The notes: generated by a model not told the origin, from the letters alone. A stretch of 64,000 nucleotides of DNA from Nocardia brevicatena NBRC 12119 (GCF_000308495.1 NZ_BAFU01000061.1:62001-126000); one strand, 5' to 3'. Counted from the first letter of the stretch, positions 18,086 to 27,202 are shown. Numbers and translations are program-made.

Positions 18086-18559
18086 TCAGCCGTGCGCGAG
18101 GATCTTCACCGCGGCATCCAATCCATCGGGTGTGCCGATCACCACGAGCAGATCACCGGCGGCGAAGGTGAAGTCGGGGCCCGGCGACGGATGCACCTGA
18201 CCGGCCCGCATGACCGCGACGATGGAGGCCGAGGTCCGCGTTCGCATGGCGGTCTCGCCCAGCGTGCGGCCGCTGTAGGGCGAGGTGTCGACGAGGGGCA
18301 GCTGGCGGGTGACGATGCCGGGCAGATCACCCTCCCGGTGGGCGATCAATTGCGGCGCGCCCAGCAGGTTCGCCAGGACCGAGGCTTCGTCACTGTCCAG
18401 GGGAATCTGCGCCGCGCAGGCATCCTGATCGTCGGACTTGGAGACGATCAGGTCGATATCGCCGTCCCTATGCGCGACGACCCCGATTCGGCGACCCGAG
18501 CGGATCTCGAAATCCTTCCGCACCCCGATGCCGGGTAGTGCTGTGACATCGACGTTCAC
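18086..18559 (-). CDS. TrkA-C domain regulatory subunit of a cation/proton antiporter (KhtT-like)
   Basis: A 157-residue cytosolic protein. The N-terminal half (MNVDVTALPGIGVRKDFEIR) is typical of KhtT-type antiporter regulatory subunits, and the C-terminal half (about residues 75-155) is a TrkA-C/RCK-C domain containing VMRAGQVHPSPGPDFTFAAGDLLVVIGT. It normally gates a membrane antiporter encoded immediately downstream, but here that gene survives only as a short remnant, so this subunit may be orphaned. The GTG at 18559 has GGAGG very close upstream. Confidence 0.82.
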   Translation of the reverse strand: MNVDVTALPGIGVRKDFEIRSGRRIGVVAHRDGDIDLIVSKSDDQDACAAQIPLDSDEASVLANLLGAPQLIAHREGDLPGIVTRQLPLVDTSPYSGRTLGETAMRTRTSASIVAVMRAGQVHPSPGPDFTFAAGDLLVVIGTPDGLDAAVKILAHG

Positions 18560-18722
18560 GCCTCCAGCCTAGCCTCCGGCAAACACCTCCGCCGTATGGC
18601 CGATCGACACATTTCCGGTGGTGAGCGGGGGATTTCGCCGAGCGCGACCCGGCCGCGATCCCCGTGGTCCGGGTTGGACCTCGCAGGATCCGGTACGGCC
18701 GCGGCACCGGCTCCTTCAACGG

Positions 18723-19082
18723 TCAGTCGGATAGGGGCGCGAACGCACCGTCCGGGCCGGGACGATAGTCCTCGACCGCGATCACCGCGGCGGCCGGCAA
18801 CGGTCCGTACAGATGCGGGAAGCGCATGTGCGGGTCGTCACCCGGTGCGCCCGGCTCCCAGCGCACCGCGGCGTCCAGGCGGGTGGGGTCCAGACGCAGC
18901 AGCACCAGATCGCGGCGACCGGCGAACAACCGATTGGCGGGCAGGTGAAGCTGCCAGGGCGCGGACAGGTGGACGAAACCCTCGGTGGTCAGGGAAGGCG
19001 GCCGATGCGCGCCGGTCTCCTGTGCGGTTCGCCATTCTGTGGCCGTACACAGATGAACCAGGGTGTGAGTGTCGGGGGTCAC
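18723..19082 (-). CDS. DUF952 protein
   Basis: A 119-residue protein of the DUF952 family (glutathione S-transferase-like annotation in some genomes, no proven activity). Recognisable blocks are LVHLCTATEWRTAQ near the start, GFVHLSAPWQLHLPANRLF in the middle, RWEPGAPGDDPHMRFPHLYG and the terminal AVIAVEDYRPGPDG. The GTG at 19082 has GGGAG nine bases upstream; upstream open sequence overlaps a structured leader and is not protein-like. Confidence 0.82.
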   Translation of the reverse strand: MTPDTHTLVHLCTATEWRTAQETGAHRPPSLTTEGFVHLSAPWQLHLPANRLFAGRRDLVLLRLDPTRLDAAVRWEPGAPGDDPHMRFPHLYGPLPAAAVIAVEDYRPGPDGAFAPLSD

Positions 19083-19158
19083 GGGTAGTCTCCCGGTAGA
19101 CAACTTGGATCGGCCTGTTCGTATGGGTGTTGCGAGCGGTTTTCCCGAGCCGACCGGA

Positions 19159-19181
19159 GGTTTTCGCCGAAAGCGAAAACC
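19159..19181. other. Hairpin in the DUF952/DUF7455 intergenic region
   Basis: GGTTTTCGC (19159-19167) pairs perfectly with GCGAAAACC (19173-19181) around CGAAA. A looser second stem lies at 19198-19218. These sit in the 275-base gap between two divergent genes, upstream of both starts. It could be a leader structure or an operator. Confidence 0.5.
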
Positions 19182-19357
19182 GCTGGTCGTGTAAGGGAAA
19201 ACACATTGTTTCCCCGAGGGGAACAAAGCCCCCGTCCCGAACGTCTGACAGAGTAGTCATACCCCTGCTGGGAAGCAGCGGAAGCGAGCCCGCGGAGTGA
19301 CCACGGGCCCCACACCAGGTGAACGGTTTGTGTGCCGGGAGCCAGGACGGAGGAGTC

Positions 19358-19552
19358 ATGCCAGGAACCCTGACCAGCACCCCACTGACCGCGGTTGATC
19401 GTTGTGATCGTTGCGGCGCGGCTGCTCGTGTGCGTGCCGTTCTGCCCGCAGGTGGCGAGTTGCTCTTCTGCCAGCACCACGCGAACGAACATATGGATCG
19501 GCTCCGTGAGCTCGATGCCGTGATCGACACGGAATCCGCTCCCGCGATCTGA
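19358..19552 (+). CDS. DUF7455 small zinc-ribbon protein
   Basis: A 64-residue protein with the pattern DRCDRCGAAARVRAVLPAG, followed by LLFCQHHANEH, giving a likely CxxC plus CxxH metal site. The family is annotated DUF7455 and found next to sigA/sigB in actinobacteria; its role is unknown. The ATG at 19358 has GGAGG four bases upstream, ahead of several further in-frame choices. It is followed by a very strong hairpin shared with the tetR gene. Confidence 0.87.
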   Translation: MPGTLTSTPLTAVDRCDRCGAAARVRAVLPAGGELLFCQHHANEHMDRLRELDAVIDTESAPAI

Positions 19553-19601
19553 CCCGTCCTCGCGTCCGACACAACAACATCGCACAACAGAACAGACAGC
19601 C

Positions 19602-19653
19602 GAATAAAGCCCGTGGCGGACGACCTCCAGGTCGTCCGCCACGGGCTTTATTC
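19602..19653. terminator. Bidirectional terminator, 25-bp perfect palindrome
   Basis: Bases 19602-19626 are the exact reverse complement of 19629-19653, with only two bases between. The arms begin GAATAAAGCC and end GGCTTTATTC, supplying A and T runs on each side. It lies between the convergent DUF7455 and tetR genes, and its right arm includes the last two codons and the stop of tetR. Confidence 0.9.
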
Positions 19654-20388
19654 GTCCAGGATGCCGTCCAGCAGACGGTCCAGGCCGTACTCGAACTCAC
19701 CGTCCGGGTCGCCGGGCGCCCGATACAACTCGCCGACCGCGGCACCGACACGGGCCGCCAGGGGAAACTCGTCGGCGGGCATGAGCCGGGTCAGCAACGG
19801 CCCGTGCGCTTCCCACCAGCGGGCATCCGATATCTCCCGGGCATCGCGCGCCGCGGCGAGAGCCATCCGGGTATTGCCGGTGGCGAATTCCGACAGCACC
19901 GCGATCACCCGGTCCATATGCACATCGCTGAGCCCCAGCCCGTCCACGGCCGCCAGGTGGCGCTCGTAGCGCCGCATCCGTCCCGGTCCGAGCACCAGCC
20001 GCCACGGCGATATCTCGAGCAGCCAGGGGTGGGCGAGCAGTTCGTCCCTGATCTGACGCGCGACCGCGGCCAGCCGGGCACGGGCGGGCAGTTCGGGCGG
20101 AATCGGCACGTCCTCGTCGGCGACGGCGTCGACCATGAGTACGGCGAGCGCGTCCTTGCTCGGAACATAGGTGTACAGGCTCATCGGCCGCAGGCCGAGT
20201 TCGGCCGCGACCATGCGCACCGAGACCTTGTCATAGCCGTCGCGGTCGGCCAATCCGATCGCGGCGGCCACCACCTCGTCCACGCTGACCGTCTGTTTGG
20301 GCCCGCGACCACCGGTGCGGGGCGGTAGTTCATGCCGCCACAGCAGGTGTAACAGGGTGTGCGCCCGTTCGGCGGTCGGGTCGGTCAT
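19648..20388 (-). CDS. TetR/AcrR-family transcriptional regulator
   Basis: A 246-residue repressor. The DNA-binding domain spans about residues 25-75 with the helix-turn-helix VSVRMVAAELGLRPMSLYTYV, and the remainder is a TetR_C-type ligand-binding domain (LLAHPWLLEISPWRLVLGPGRM, HMDRVIAVLSEFATG). The ATG at 20388 has AAGGACT upstream; an ATG thirteen codons earlier is possible. It is divergent from the SNF2 helicase gene with about 160 bases between, where GTAC/ACGTAC-rich sequence at 20450-20490 may hold its operator. The ligand is unknown. Confidence 0.88.
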   Translation of the reverse strand: MTDPTAERAHTLLHLLWRHELPPRTGGRGPKQTVSVDEVVAAAIGLADRDGYDKVSVRMVAAELGLRPMSLYTYVPSKDALAVLMVDAVADEDVPIPPELPARARLAAVARQIRDELLAHPWLLEISPWRLVLGPGRMRRYERHLAAVDGLGLSDVHMDRVIAVLSEFATGNTRMALAAARDAREISDARWWEAHGPLLTRLMPADEFPLAARVGAAVGELYRAPGDPDGEFEYGLDRLLDGILDE

Positions 20389-20549
20389 CGGGAGTCCTTC
20401 GGCTGTGCGAGGTATCGGGCCGGTCATGCGCCGGCCCTGGGGAACAAAGACGGTACGGTGTACGTTGTTCCGATACTACGTACGCTACACGACGATTCTA
20501 GGGGTGCACGCTGCCCACCACCCAGGCCACCTACCTTCCGGACCGGCAC

Positions 20550-22301
20550 ATGTTCGCGCTGTGGACATGGACCGGCCTCGCCCCCGGGCGCCCACCGCGC
20601 ACGACCGGGGTCGACACCACCATCGAGCTGGCGATACCGACCCACGGCTCCGGTCCCGACACCGCGAACGGGCCGACCATCGCCGTCACCGATATCGAAT
20701 GCGCCCTGCTGGAACCCGCCGAATTCGCCGTCGCTCCCCTCGACGACCCCGGCCCCTCGGTCCACGCCTGGCGCCGCGCCCTCGACGGCGAACGGGCGCC
20801 ACTACCGCTCGCCGCGCACGCGGTACCCGACGCCGCCGGAACCTCGATCCTCGCGGGCCCGCACGCGATGGCCGTCCTACACGACACCGCGGCCGTCACC
20901 ACCGAACTCCGTGACACCCTGACGACAGAACTGCGCCCCTACCAGGCGCGCGGTATCGGCTGGCTACGCGAGACCACAGCGCGTCACAGCGGCGCGATCC
21001 TCGCCGACGAAATGGGACTGGGCAAAACCGTCCAGGCCATCGGATTCCTCCTGGGCCGCGCGGACACCGGCCCGCAGCTGGTGGTGTGCCCCACCTCACT
21101 GGTCGGCAACTGGGTGCACGAGATCGAGCGGTTCGCTCCCGGCCTGCGGCCGCACGCCTGGCGTGGCGGCGACCTCACCGCGGAGAAGGGGACCGTGATC
21201 GTCACCGGATACCCGGTCCTGCGCCTGCACGGTGGACACCTCACCGAGGCCGACTGGGCCACCGCCGTCTTCGACGAGGCGCAGGCATTGAAGAATCCGC
21301 GCACCCAGGTGTCCAAGGCGGCCCGGGCGGTCGGGGCGACGGCGACCGTGGCGCTTACCGGGACCCCCGTGGAGAACCATCTCGAAGAACTGTGGGCACT
21401 GCTCAACCTGGTCGCCCCCCGGCTGTTCGGCCACCGTGCCCAGTTCCGCCGCCGCTATGCCCGGCCCATCCAGGAGGGATCCGCTCCCGCGGCCGCGCGC
21501 CTGCGTGACGCCATCGAACCGGTGGTGTTGGCGCGCCGCAAGGCGCATGTGGCCGCCTCGCTGCCGCCGAAGATCCACACCGACCTGCTCTGCGATCTCA
21601 CCCCGGAGCAGCAGCGGCTCTACGACGAACTACTCGAGCGGGCCGCCGACGAGGGTTTCGGCGAGGGAGCGCAGCGGCAGTCCCGGGTGCTGGCGGCGCT
21701 CACCGTGCTCAAACAGGTATGCAACCATCCCGGGCTCGTCACCGGCGACCTGACGGACCTGGCCGGCCGGTCGGGCAAGTTCGACCTGTGCGCCGATATC
21801 CTCGCGAACAATCTGGAAACCAGTGCACCAACGCTCGTCTTCACCCAATATCGCGGTACCGGCGAGCTACTGGTCCGGTATCTGGCCGAACAGTTCGCCG
21901 TTACCGCGCCGTTTTTCCACGGCGGGCTCTCCCAGGCCGAACGAGCCGAGATCATCCGATCGTTCCAGGCCCAGAACGGACCACCGGTGCTGATCCTGAG
22001 CCTGCGCGCCGGCGGCACCGGACTCACCCTCACCCGCGCGGCCGACGTCATCCACTTCGACCGCTGGTGGAACCCCGCCGTGGAGGCACAGGCCACCGAC
22101 CGGGCGCACCGGATCGGACAGACCCGTACGGTCACCGTCACCACGCTCACCTCGGCCACCACGGTCGAAGAGCACATCGCGACCATGCAGCGGCGCAAAT
22201 CGGCGCTCACCGATCTCGGCGATGCCGGCGGTATCGCCGAACTCGCCCGGCTCGACGACGAACAGCTCCTCGAAATCCTGCGCCGCAAACGGGAAGGCTG
22301 A
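20550..22301 (+). CDS. SNF2-family DEAD/DEAH-box helicase
   Basis: A 583-residue Swi2/Snf2-type ATPase. An N-terminal segment of about 125 residues precedes the helicase core, which starts at LRPYQARGIGWL. Motif I is ILADEMGLGKTVQAIGFLLG, motif II is DEAQ (FDEAQALKN), motif III is ALTGTPVENHLEELW, and the C-terminal half has LRAGGTGLTLTRAADVIHFD and the Q/R motif DRAHRIGQTRTV. Such proteins translocate on double-stranded DNA and may aid repair or recombination. The ATG at 20550 was used; an in-frame CTG at 20511 with AGGGG upstream would add LPTTQATYLPDRH and could be the true start. The stop overlaps the next ATG. M. tuberculosis HelZ (Rv2101) with Rv2102 is the parallel pair. Confidence 0.92.
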   Translation: MFALWTWTGLAPGRPPRTTGVDTTIELAIPTHGSGPDTANGPTIAVTDIECALLEPAEFAVAPLDDPGPSVHAWRRALDGERAPLPLAAHAVPDAAGTSILAGPHAMAVLHDTAAVTTELRDTLTTELRPYQARGIGWLRETTARHSGAILADEMGLGKTVQAIGFLLGRADTGPQLVVCPTSLVGNWVHEIERFAPGLRPHAWRGGDLTAEKGTVIVTGYPVLRLHGGHLTEADWATAVFDEAQALKNPRTQVSKAARAVGATATVALTGTPVENHLEELWALLNLVAPRLFGHRAQFRRRYARPIQEGSAPAAARLRDAIEPVVLARRKAHVAASLPPKIHTDLLCDLTPEQQRLYDELLERAADEGFGEGAQRQSRVLAALTVLKQVCNHPGLVTGDLTDLAGRSGKFDLCADILANNLETSAPTLVFTQYRGTGELLVRYLAEQFAVTAPFFHGGLSQAERAEIIRSFQAQNGPPVLILSLRAGGTGLTLTRAADVIHFDRWWNPAVEAQATDRAHRIGQTRTVTVTTLTSATTVEEHIATMQRRKSALTDLGDAGGIAELARLDDEQLLEILRRKREG

Positions 22302-22867
22302 TGGCAGACAACGAATTCGGCTATACGCCGTGGGGCATGGACTGGGTGCGGCTGGCCGAGCCGCTACGGCAGAACCGCCCCGACCCTCTCCTGCCGCGGG
22401 CACGCAGTATCGCCCGCAACAACGGGGTTCGGGCGGATATCGAGGGTCGTATCGTACGCGCGCATATCCACCGCGGCGGGCAGGCCTCGGTCACTCATAT
22501 CGAGTTCGCACCGCTGTCACGGGACGCGCTCACGGCCCTGGCCGGGATCCTCCCGCCCAAGCCGATCGTGCTCACCGACGATATGCACCGCGCGGCCGTC
22601 GCCGCGGGGGCGCATCCTACTCCGGTCCCCGCGGCCACCGACTGTTCCTGTTCGGCGCGCACTCCGCGCTGTGTCCACGTCCTGGCCACCTTCTACGAGA
22701 TGGCGCGGCGCGTCGACGAGAACCCGCGTATATCCCTGGAGGTTCAGGGATACGGCGTCGCCCCGGCCGAGGTCGCCGCCGCGGCGGCGACCCCCGGCGA
22801 AGTCTCCCATCGGCTGCCCGTCAACACTCTCGACCCCGCGGGTTTCTTCGACCTGCCGCCGCGGTGA
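22301..22867 (+). CDS. SWIM zinc-finger protein
   Basis: A 188-residue protein with a SWIM-type CxCx(n)CxH finger, seen as CSCSARTPRCVH at about residues 114-125. It starts MADNEFGYTPWGMDWVRLAEP, typical of the actinobacterial SWIM proteins paired with SNF2 helicases. The ATG shares one base with the helicase TGA (TGATG), implying coupled translation and a common complex, probably on DNA. The C-terminus is rich in Ala and Pro and shorter than in some relatives. Confidence 0.9.
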   Translation: MADNEFGYTPWGMDWVRLAEPLRQNRPDPLLPRARSIARNNGVRADIEGRIVRAHIHRGGQASVTHIEFAPLSRDALTALAGILPPKPIVLTDDMHRAAVAAGAHPTPVPAATDCSCSARTPRCVHVLATFYEMARRVDENPRISLEVQGYGVAPAEVAAAAATPGEVSHRLPVNTLDPAGFFDLPPR

Positions 22868-22950
22868 TTGCGCCGCATCACCGCGCCTATCGACCGTGTG
22901 CGCGCACCAGGGCCACCGCGAGAAACTGCCCGGTGGCCCTTCGCTTCGCT

Positions 22951-23007
22951 GTCGACGGCGGGGCCGGAACGCTTGGCTTCGCCGGCCCCGCGGTCCGAGC
23001 CGTCGAC
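22951..23007. terminator. Nested hairpin between convergent genes
   Basis: GCGGGGCCGG (22958-22967) pairs with CCGGCCCCGC (22982-22991), and the outer GTCGACGG (22951-22958) matches CCGTCGAC (23000-23007). A second hairpin, CGCTCCGG/CCGGAGCG, lies at 23106-23126. The 337-base gap 22868-23204 between the SWIM and helicase genes shows nothing else. Confidence 0.6.
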
Positions 23008-23204
23008 GGGAACACGGCGGCAAGGCCGGACGACCCGTATCGCGCCAGGTGGACCGCCCGCGGCGAACCGACCACTTCTCGGCTCAACGGAGTCGGCCTT
23101 CCCAACGCTCCGGCATTTCCGGAGCGGGTGAACATGGCCGATGGGAACAGACCGGGTCCATCGCGGTATTCGCGGCAGCGGGACTGCACCCGCCGCCCTC
23201 GGGG

Positions 23205-24974
23205 CTACATTCGCCGCAACGCGGCGATCCTCTCCCCCAGTTGGTCGGCCGTGGCCAGTGCGGTCGGCGGGCCGCCGCACTGACGCCGCAGTTCGCCATG
23301 GATCACCCCGTGTGGTTTCCCCGTGCGGTGGTGATGCATGGCGACCAGACTGTTGAGTTCGCGGCGCAGCTCCCCCAGCCGATCCGCCGAGGCTACGCGT
23401 TCGGCCGAGGCCGCGATCCGCGATCCGGGATCGGCCGGCGCCGCGGTCTCGGCCTTGGAGCGTTCGGCGATCTGGCGGGCCTGGCGCTCGCGCAGCAGCG
23501 CGCGCATCTGCTCGGCGTCGAGCAGGCCGGGGATGCCGAGGTAGTCGGCTTCCTCTTCGCTGCCGGCGAAGGTCGCGGTGCCGAAGGAGGAACCGTCGTA
23601 GATCACCCGGTCGAGTTCGGCGTCGGCGGCCAGTGCCACGAACGGTTTGTCGTCCTGGCCCGGTTCGTCCTGCTGTTTGTTCGCCTGGGTGAGCAGATCG
23701 TCGTCGAGGCCGTTCTTCTCCCGGTGCGGTTTGCCGATGACATGGTCGCGCTGCACCTCGAGCTGGGCGGCCAGATCGAGCAACACCGGCACCGACGGCA
23801 GGAACACACTCGCGGTCTCACCGGGTCGGCGGGTGCGGACGAAACGACCGATGGCCTGGGCGAAGTACAGCGGGGTGGCGGCGCTGGTGGCGTAGACGCC
23901 GACCGCGAGGCGCGGCACGTCGACGCCTTCGGACACCATGCGCACCGCGACCATCCACGGCTGGGTGCCGGCGCTGAACTCGGCGATCCGGCTCGACGAG
24001 GTCGGATCGTCGGACAACACCAGCACAGGTGGGGTGCCGGTGAGGTGTTCCAGCAGTTCGGCGTAGGCGCGGGCACGTTCCTGATCGGTGGCGATCACCA
24101 GGCCGCCGGCGTCGGGCATACCGGCGGTGCGCAGCTGCCCGAGTCGGGTATCGGCAGCCCGCAGCACCGCCGACATCCAGTCGCCGTTCGGGTCGAGCGC
24201 CGTCCGCCAGGCCCGCGCGGTCTGTTCCGCGTTCAACGGCTCGCCCAGGCGGGCCGAATATTCCTCGCCCGCGCTGTCCCGCCAGTGCGCCTCCCCGGAG
24301 TAGGCGAGAAACACCACCGGCCGCACCACCCCGTCGGCGAGCGCCTCGGCATAGCCGTAGGTGTGGTCGGCGCGGGAGCGGGGGAGCCCGGCCTCGTCCG
24401 GTTCGTAGGTGATGAAGGGGATCTGGCTGTCGTCGCTGCGGAAGGGGGTACCGGTCAGCGCCAGCCGGCGAGTGGCGTCGCCGAACGCCTCGGCCGCGGC
24501 GTCTCCCCAGCTCTTCGCGTCGCCGGCGTGGTGGATCTCGTCCAGGATCACCAGGGTGCGCCGGTTCTCGGTGCGTACCCGGTGCCGGAACGGGTGGGCG
24601 GCGACCTGCGCGTAGGTGACCACGACGCCGTGGTAGTCACCCGAGGTACCGCCGGTGCTGTTGGAGAAGCGGGAATCGAGGGCGATCCCCACTCGGGCCG
24701 CGGACTGTGCCCACTGGTGTTTGAGATGTTCGGTGGGGGCGACCACGGTGACCTGGTCCACGGTACGGTCGGCCAGCAATTCCGCGGCGACCCGCAGCGC
24801 GAAGGTGGTCTTACCCGCGCCCGGGGTGGCCACGGCCAGGAAGTCGCGCGGCTTGGTGGCCAGGTACTTCGTGAGCGCTCGGCGCTGCCAGGCGCGCAGT
24901 TGAGCGCCCGACGCTCCCGCTGCCGTTCCCCCCGAAACTCCCTCTCTCGCAGTGGCACCGTCCGACACAGTCAC
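23205..24974 (-). CDS. DEAD/DEAH-box superfamily 2 helicase
   Basis: A 589-residue superfamily 2 ATPase. The core begins QLRAWQRRALTKYLATKPRD, motif I is VATPGAGKTTFALRVAAELL, motif II is DEIHH, motif III is LALTGTPFRSD, and motif VI is QAIGRFVRTRRPGETAS. The layout resembles type III restriction-subunit and ERCC3/RAD25-like helicases, but no nuclease or methylase gene is nearby. Two acidic/Gln-rich linkers follow the core. GTG at 24974 or 24968 is the likely start; neither has a Shine-Dalgarno site and the transcript may be leaderless. The nucleic-acid substrate is unknown. Confidence 0.88.
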   Translation of the reverse strand: MTVSDGATAREGVSGGTAAGASGAQLRAWQRRALTKYLATKPRDFLAVATPGAGKTTFALRVAAELLADRTVDQVTVVAPTEHLKHQWAQSAARVGIALDSRFSNSTGGTSGDYHGVVVTYAQVAAHPFRHRVRTENRRTLVILDEIHHAGDAKSWGDAAAEAFGDATRRLALTGTPFRSDDSQIPFITYEPDEAGLPRSRADHTYGYAEALADGVVRPVVFLAYSGEAHWRDSAGEEYSARLGEPLNAEQTARAWRTALDPNGDWMSAVLRAADTRLGQLRTAGMPDAGGLVIATDQERARAYAELLEHLTGTPPVLVLSDDPTSSSRIAEFSAGTQPWMVAVRMVSEGVDVPRLAVGVYATSAATPLYFAQAIGRFVRTRRPGETASVFLPSVPVLLDLAAQLEVQRDHVIGKPHREKNGLDDDLLTQANKQQDEPGQDDKPFVALAADAELDRVIYDGSSFGTATFAGSEEEADYLGIPGLLDAEQMRALLRERQARQIAERSKAETAAPADPGSRIAASAERVASADRLGELRRELNSLVAMHHHRTGKPHGVIHGELRRQCGGPPTALATADQLGERIAALRRM

Positions 24975-25125
24975 GGAAGAGAACACTAGCCGCCGGCTTC
25001 GGTGTGGTGCCACATCGACTCGTGGCACGCGATCTGCGTCACAACCGGGCGGCGACCTGTGGTTCACGCCCCGATACCGAGTCCGTCCCACATCGGCCAT
25101 CCGAGTGCGCGATGCTTGAGGCATC

Positions 25126-26316
25126 ATGTGCAGCAAACGGCCCGATACCGATACGACCCCGCGGGGTCTCTCGCGGGGCGCGCGTCTCTATATCCAAAGC
25201 GCTCGCCTCGTCGCCCGCGTTGCCGTCAAATCCTGGAATGATTCGATCTTCGCCCAATCCGCGGCGGCCGCGTTCTGGCAGACGATGTCACTGGCCCCGC
25301 TACTGCTCGGCGTCCTCGGCAGCCTCGGTTACGTCGGTGGACTGTTCGGGCCGGACACGGTGGAGATCGTGGAATCGAAGATCATCACCTTCAGCCGTGA
25401 CCTGTTCAGTCGGAGCGTCGTCACCGATCTCATCGAACCGACCGTGCGCGATGTGCTCGGTCGCGGGCGGGCCGCCTTTGTCTCGGTCGGTTTCGTCATG
25501 TCGCTGTGGGCCGGATCGTCGGCCATGGCCACCTTCGTCGACGCCATAGTGGAAGCGCACGGACAGCAGGACGCTCGGCATCCGGTCTGGCAGCGCATCT
25601 TCGCACTGCTGCTGTATGTGCTGTTCGTGGTGGCCGCGGTGTTCATCCTGCCGATCATCGCGCTGGGACCGGTGCTCGTGGGCCACGTGCTGCCGGACAG
25701 CTGGCGGGAACCAGGGCTGCGGCTGATCGATGCGTTCTACTACCCGGGGGTGGGACTGCTGCTGATCGTGGGCCTGACCGCGCTGTACAAACTGGCCCTG
25801 CACCGTTCGCTGCCCTATCACCGACTGTTCGGCGGTGCGTTGCTGGCGGCAGTGTTCTTCCTGGCGGCCAGCGAGGGGCTGCGGCGTTATCTCGGCTGGG
25901 TCACCCGCACCGGTATCAGCTACGGCGCGCTCGCGACCCCGATCGCCTTCCTGCTGTTCACGTTCTTCTTGGGCTTCGCCGTTATCCTGGGCGCGGAGTT
26001 CAATGCCGCCGTCCAGGAGTTCTGGCCCGCCCGGGCGACCCGGATGGAACAGCTGAAGACCTGGTGGGCCGAGCGGCAAGCCCGTAAGGATGGCACGGCC
26101 ACCGGCGATACCGAGCACACCGACGAAGACCGGACACCCCCGGCACTTCGGAAAAACAGCGACACCGGCAGACGGGACCATCCCATTCATCCGTCCCGGT
26201 CGGCCGCCTCGGCACGGACTTCGACCGAAGAAGGATCGACGAGGTCCGAAAATCACGAGATCGAACCGAAGGATATCCGCCCTGTCCTCCGAGAGGGCGG
26301 TCGGGCGCGGAGATAG
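25126..26316 (+). CDS. YihY/BrkB-family membrane protein
   Basis: A 396-residue integral membrane protein of the YihY/virulence factor BrkB family (often misnamed ribonuclease BN). About six membrane segments lie between residues 45 and 305, with conserved AAAAFWQTMSLAPLLLGVLG, SLWAGSSAMATFVDAI, PGVGLLLIVGLTALYKLA and YGALATPIAFLLFTFFLG. A charged hydrophilic tail of about 80 residues follows (from about 315). The transport or lipid-related role is unknown. ATG at 25126 is upstream of the basic segment RGARLYIQSARLVARVAVKSW. It is divergent from the helicase gene. Confidence 0.9.
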   Translation: MCSKRPDTDTTPRGLSRGARLYIQSARLVARVAVKSWNDSIFAQSAAAAFWQTMSLAPLLLGVLGSLGYVGGLFGPDTVEIVESKIITFSRDLFSRSVVTDLIEPTVRDVLGRGRAAFVSVGFVMSLWAGSSAMATFVDAIVEAHGQQDARHPVWQRIFALLLYVLFVVAAVFILPIIALGPVLVGHVLPDSWREPGLRLIDAFYYPGVGLLLIVGLTALYKLALHRSLPYHRLFGGALLAAVFFLAASEGLRRYLGWVTRTGISYGALATPIAFLLFTFFLGFAVILGAEFNAAVQEFWPARATRMEQLKTWWAERQARKDGTATGDTEHTDEDRTPPALRKNSDTGRRDHPIHPSRSAASARTSTEEGSTRSENHEIEPKDIRPVLREGGRARR

Positions 26317-26444
26317 CGCGGTAACAGACGGGCGGTCGAGCGGAGACCGCGGCGATACTTCACTGCCCGCCGGTCACGGGCGGTCCACCGCGACACCGCG
26401 CGGCACGGCCCGCGGCAACCAGCGGAGCCGGCGTTTCGGCGGTC

Positions 26445-26687
26445 TCAGTCCTTACGCAGCTGTTCGTAGACTTTCTTGCACTCCGGGCAGACCGGCGAAC
26501 CCGGCTTCGGCGAACGCGTCACCGGGAAAACCTCGCCACACAGCGCGACCACATGGGTACCCATGACGGCGCTCTCCGCGATCTTGTCCTTCTTCACATA
26601 GTGGAAGAACTTCGGCGTGTCGTCGCCCGTCGTCTCGTCGGTGGTCGTATCCGGGCGAACAAGGGTATCAGTGCTCACCCTTCCCAT
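26445..26687 (-). CDS. DUF3039 small zinc-ribbon-like protein
   Basis: An 80-residue DUF3039 protein, an actinobacterial family of unknown function. It has FFHYVKKDKIAESAVMGTHVVALCGEVF and the pair VCPECKKVYEQL near the C-terminus, so Cys50, Cys72 and Cys75 with a His could hold a metal. The ATG at 26687 and a GTG at 26678 (VSTDTLV) are both possible starts. It is divergent from DUF3099. Confidence 0.87.
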   Translation of the reverse strand: MGRVSTDTLVRPDTTTDETTGDDTPKFFHYVKKDKIAESAVMGTHVVALCGEVFPVTRSPKPGSPVCPECKKVYEQLRKD

Positions 26688-26758
26688 GATGCCGCATCAG
26701 CGACCGACAACCGACCTCGGTGGATGCACTCGGGTCCCAAGAGTGGGAGACTCGAGGT

Positions 26759-27202
26759 ATGCAACAGCACGGCGACGCTCCGAACGCCGACGACAGCTCC
26801 GACGATGTACGCCCGGATGTGACAGCAACCTCCCGGCAGCGCCGGTCACGCGGCTACTTCCCCGGCAACGACGACAAACATCCGGTGCTGATCACCGAAG
26901 CGGAGCCGTCGCTGGAGGACCAGCGCCGCGCTCGGGTACGTCGCTACACCATCATCATGGCCTTTCGCATTCCGTGCCTGGTCCTCGCCGCGATCGCCTA
27001 CAGCGCGTTCGGCAGCGCGCTACTGTCCATCCTGATCATCCTCGCGTCCATCCCGCTGCCCTGGATCGCTGTTCTCATCGCCAACGACCGGCCGCCGCGT
27101 CGCAAGGACGAACCCAGCCGCTGGGACCGTCCGCGCCGCGCCATCGAAGCCACCCCGCACCATGTCATCGAGGGGACCAAGAGACCGGGCCGGTCCGAAT
27201 AG
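26759..27202 (+). CDS. DUF3099 membrane protein
   Basis: A 147-residue protein with a polar N-terminal half, the conserved PVLITEAEPSLEDQRRARVRRY, two membrane segments (IIMAFRIPCLVLAAIAYSAF and LSILIILASIPLPWIAVLIA) and a basic tail. The DUF3099 family has no known role. The ATG at 26759 has GAGG directly upstream; an ATG at 26720 would add thirteen residues. The sequence from 27203 to 27477 holds no gene. Confidence 0.88.
   Translation: MQQHGDAPNADDSSDDVRPDVTATSRQRRSRGYFPGNDDKHPVLITEAEPSLEDQRRARVRRYTIIMAFRIPCLVLAAIAYSAFGSALLSILIILASIPLPWIAVLIANDRPPRRKDEPSRWDRPRRAIEATPHHVIEGTKRPGRSE

Noticed and set aside
20550-22867. SNF2 helicase plus SWIM protein considered as a novel defence pair
   Set aside because: The same pair occurs as a conserved housekeeping-type unit in actinobacteria (HelZ with its SWIM neighbour as recalled), so it is not new.
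23205-24974. Helicase considered as part of a restriction or phage-defence system
   Set aside because: No methylase, nuclease or other defence gene is adjacent on either side, and the neighbours are ordinary genes.
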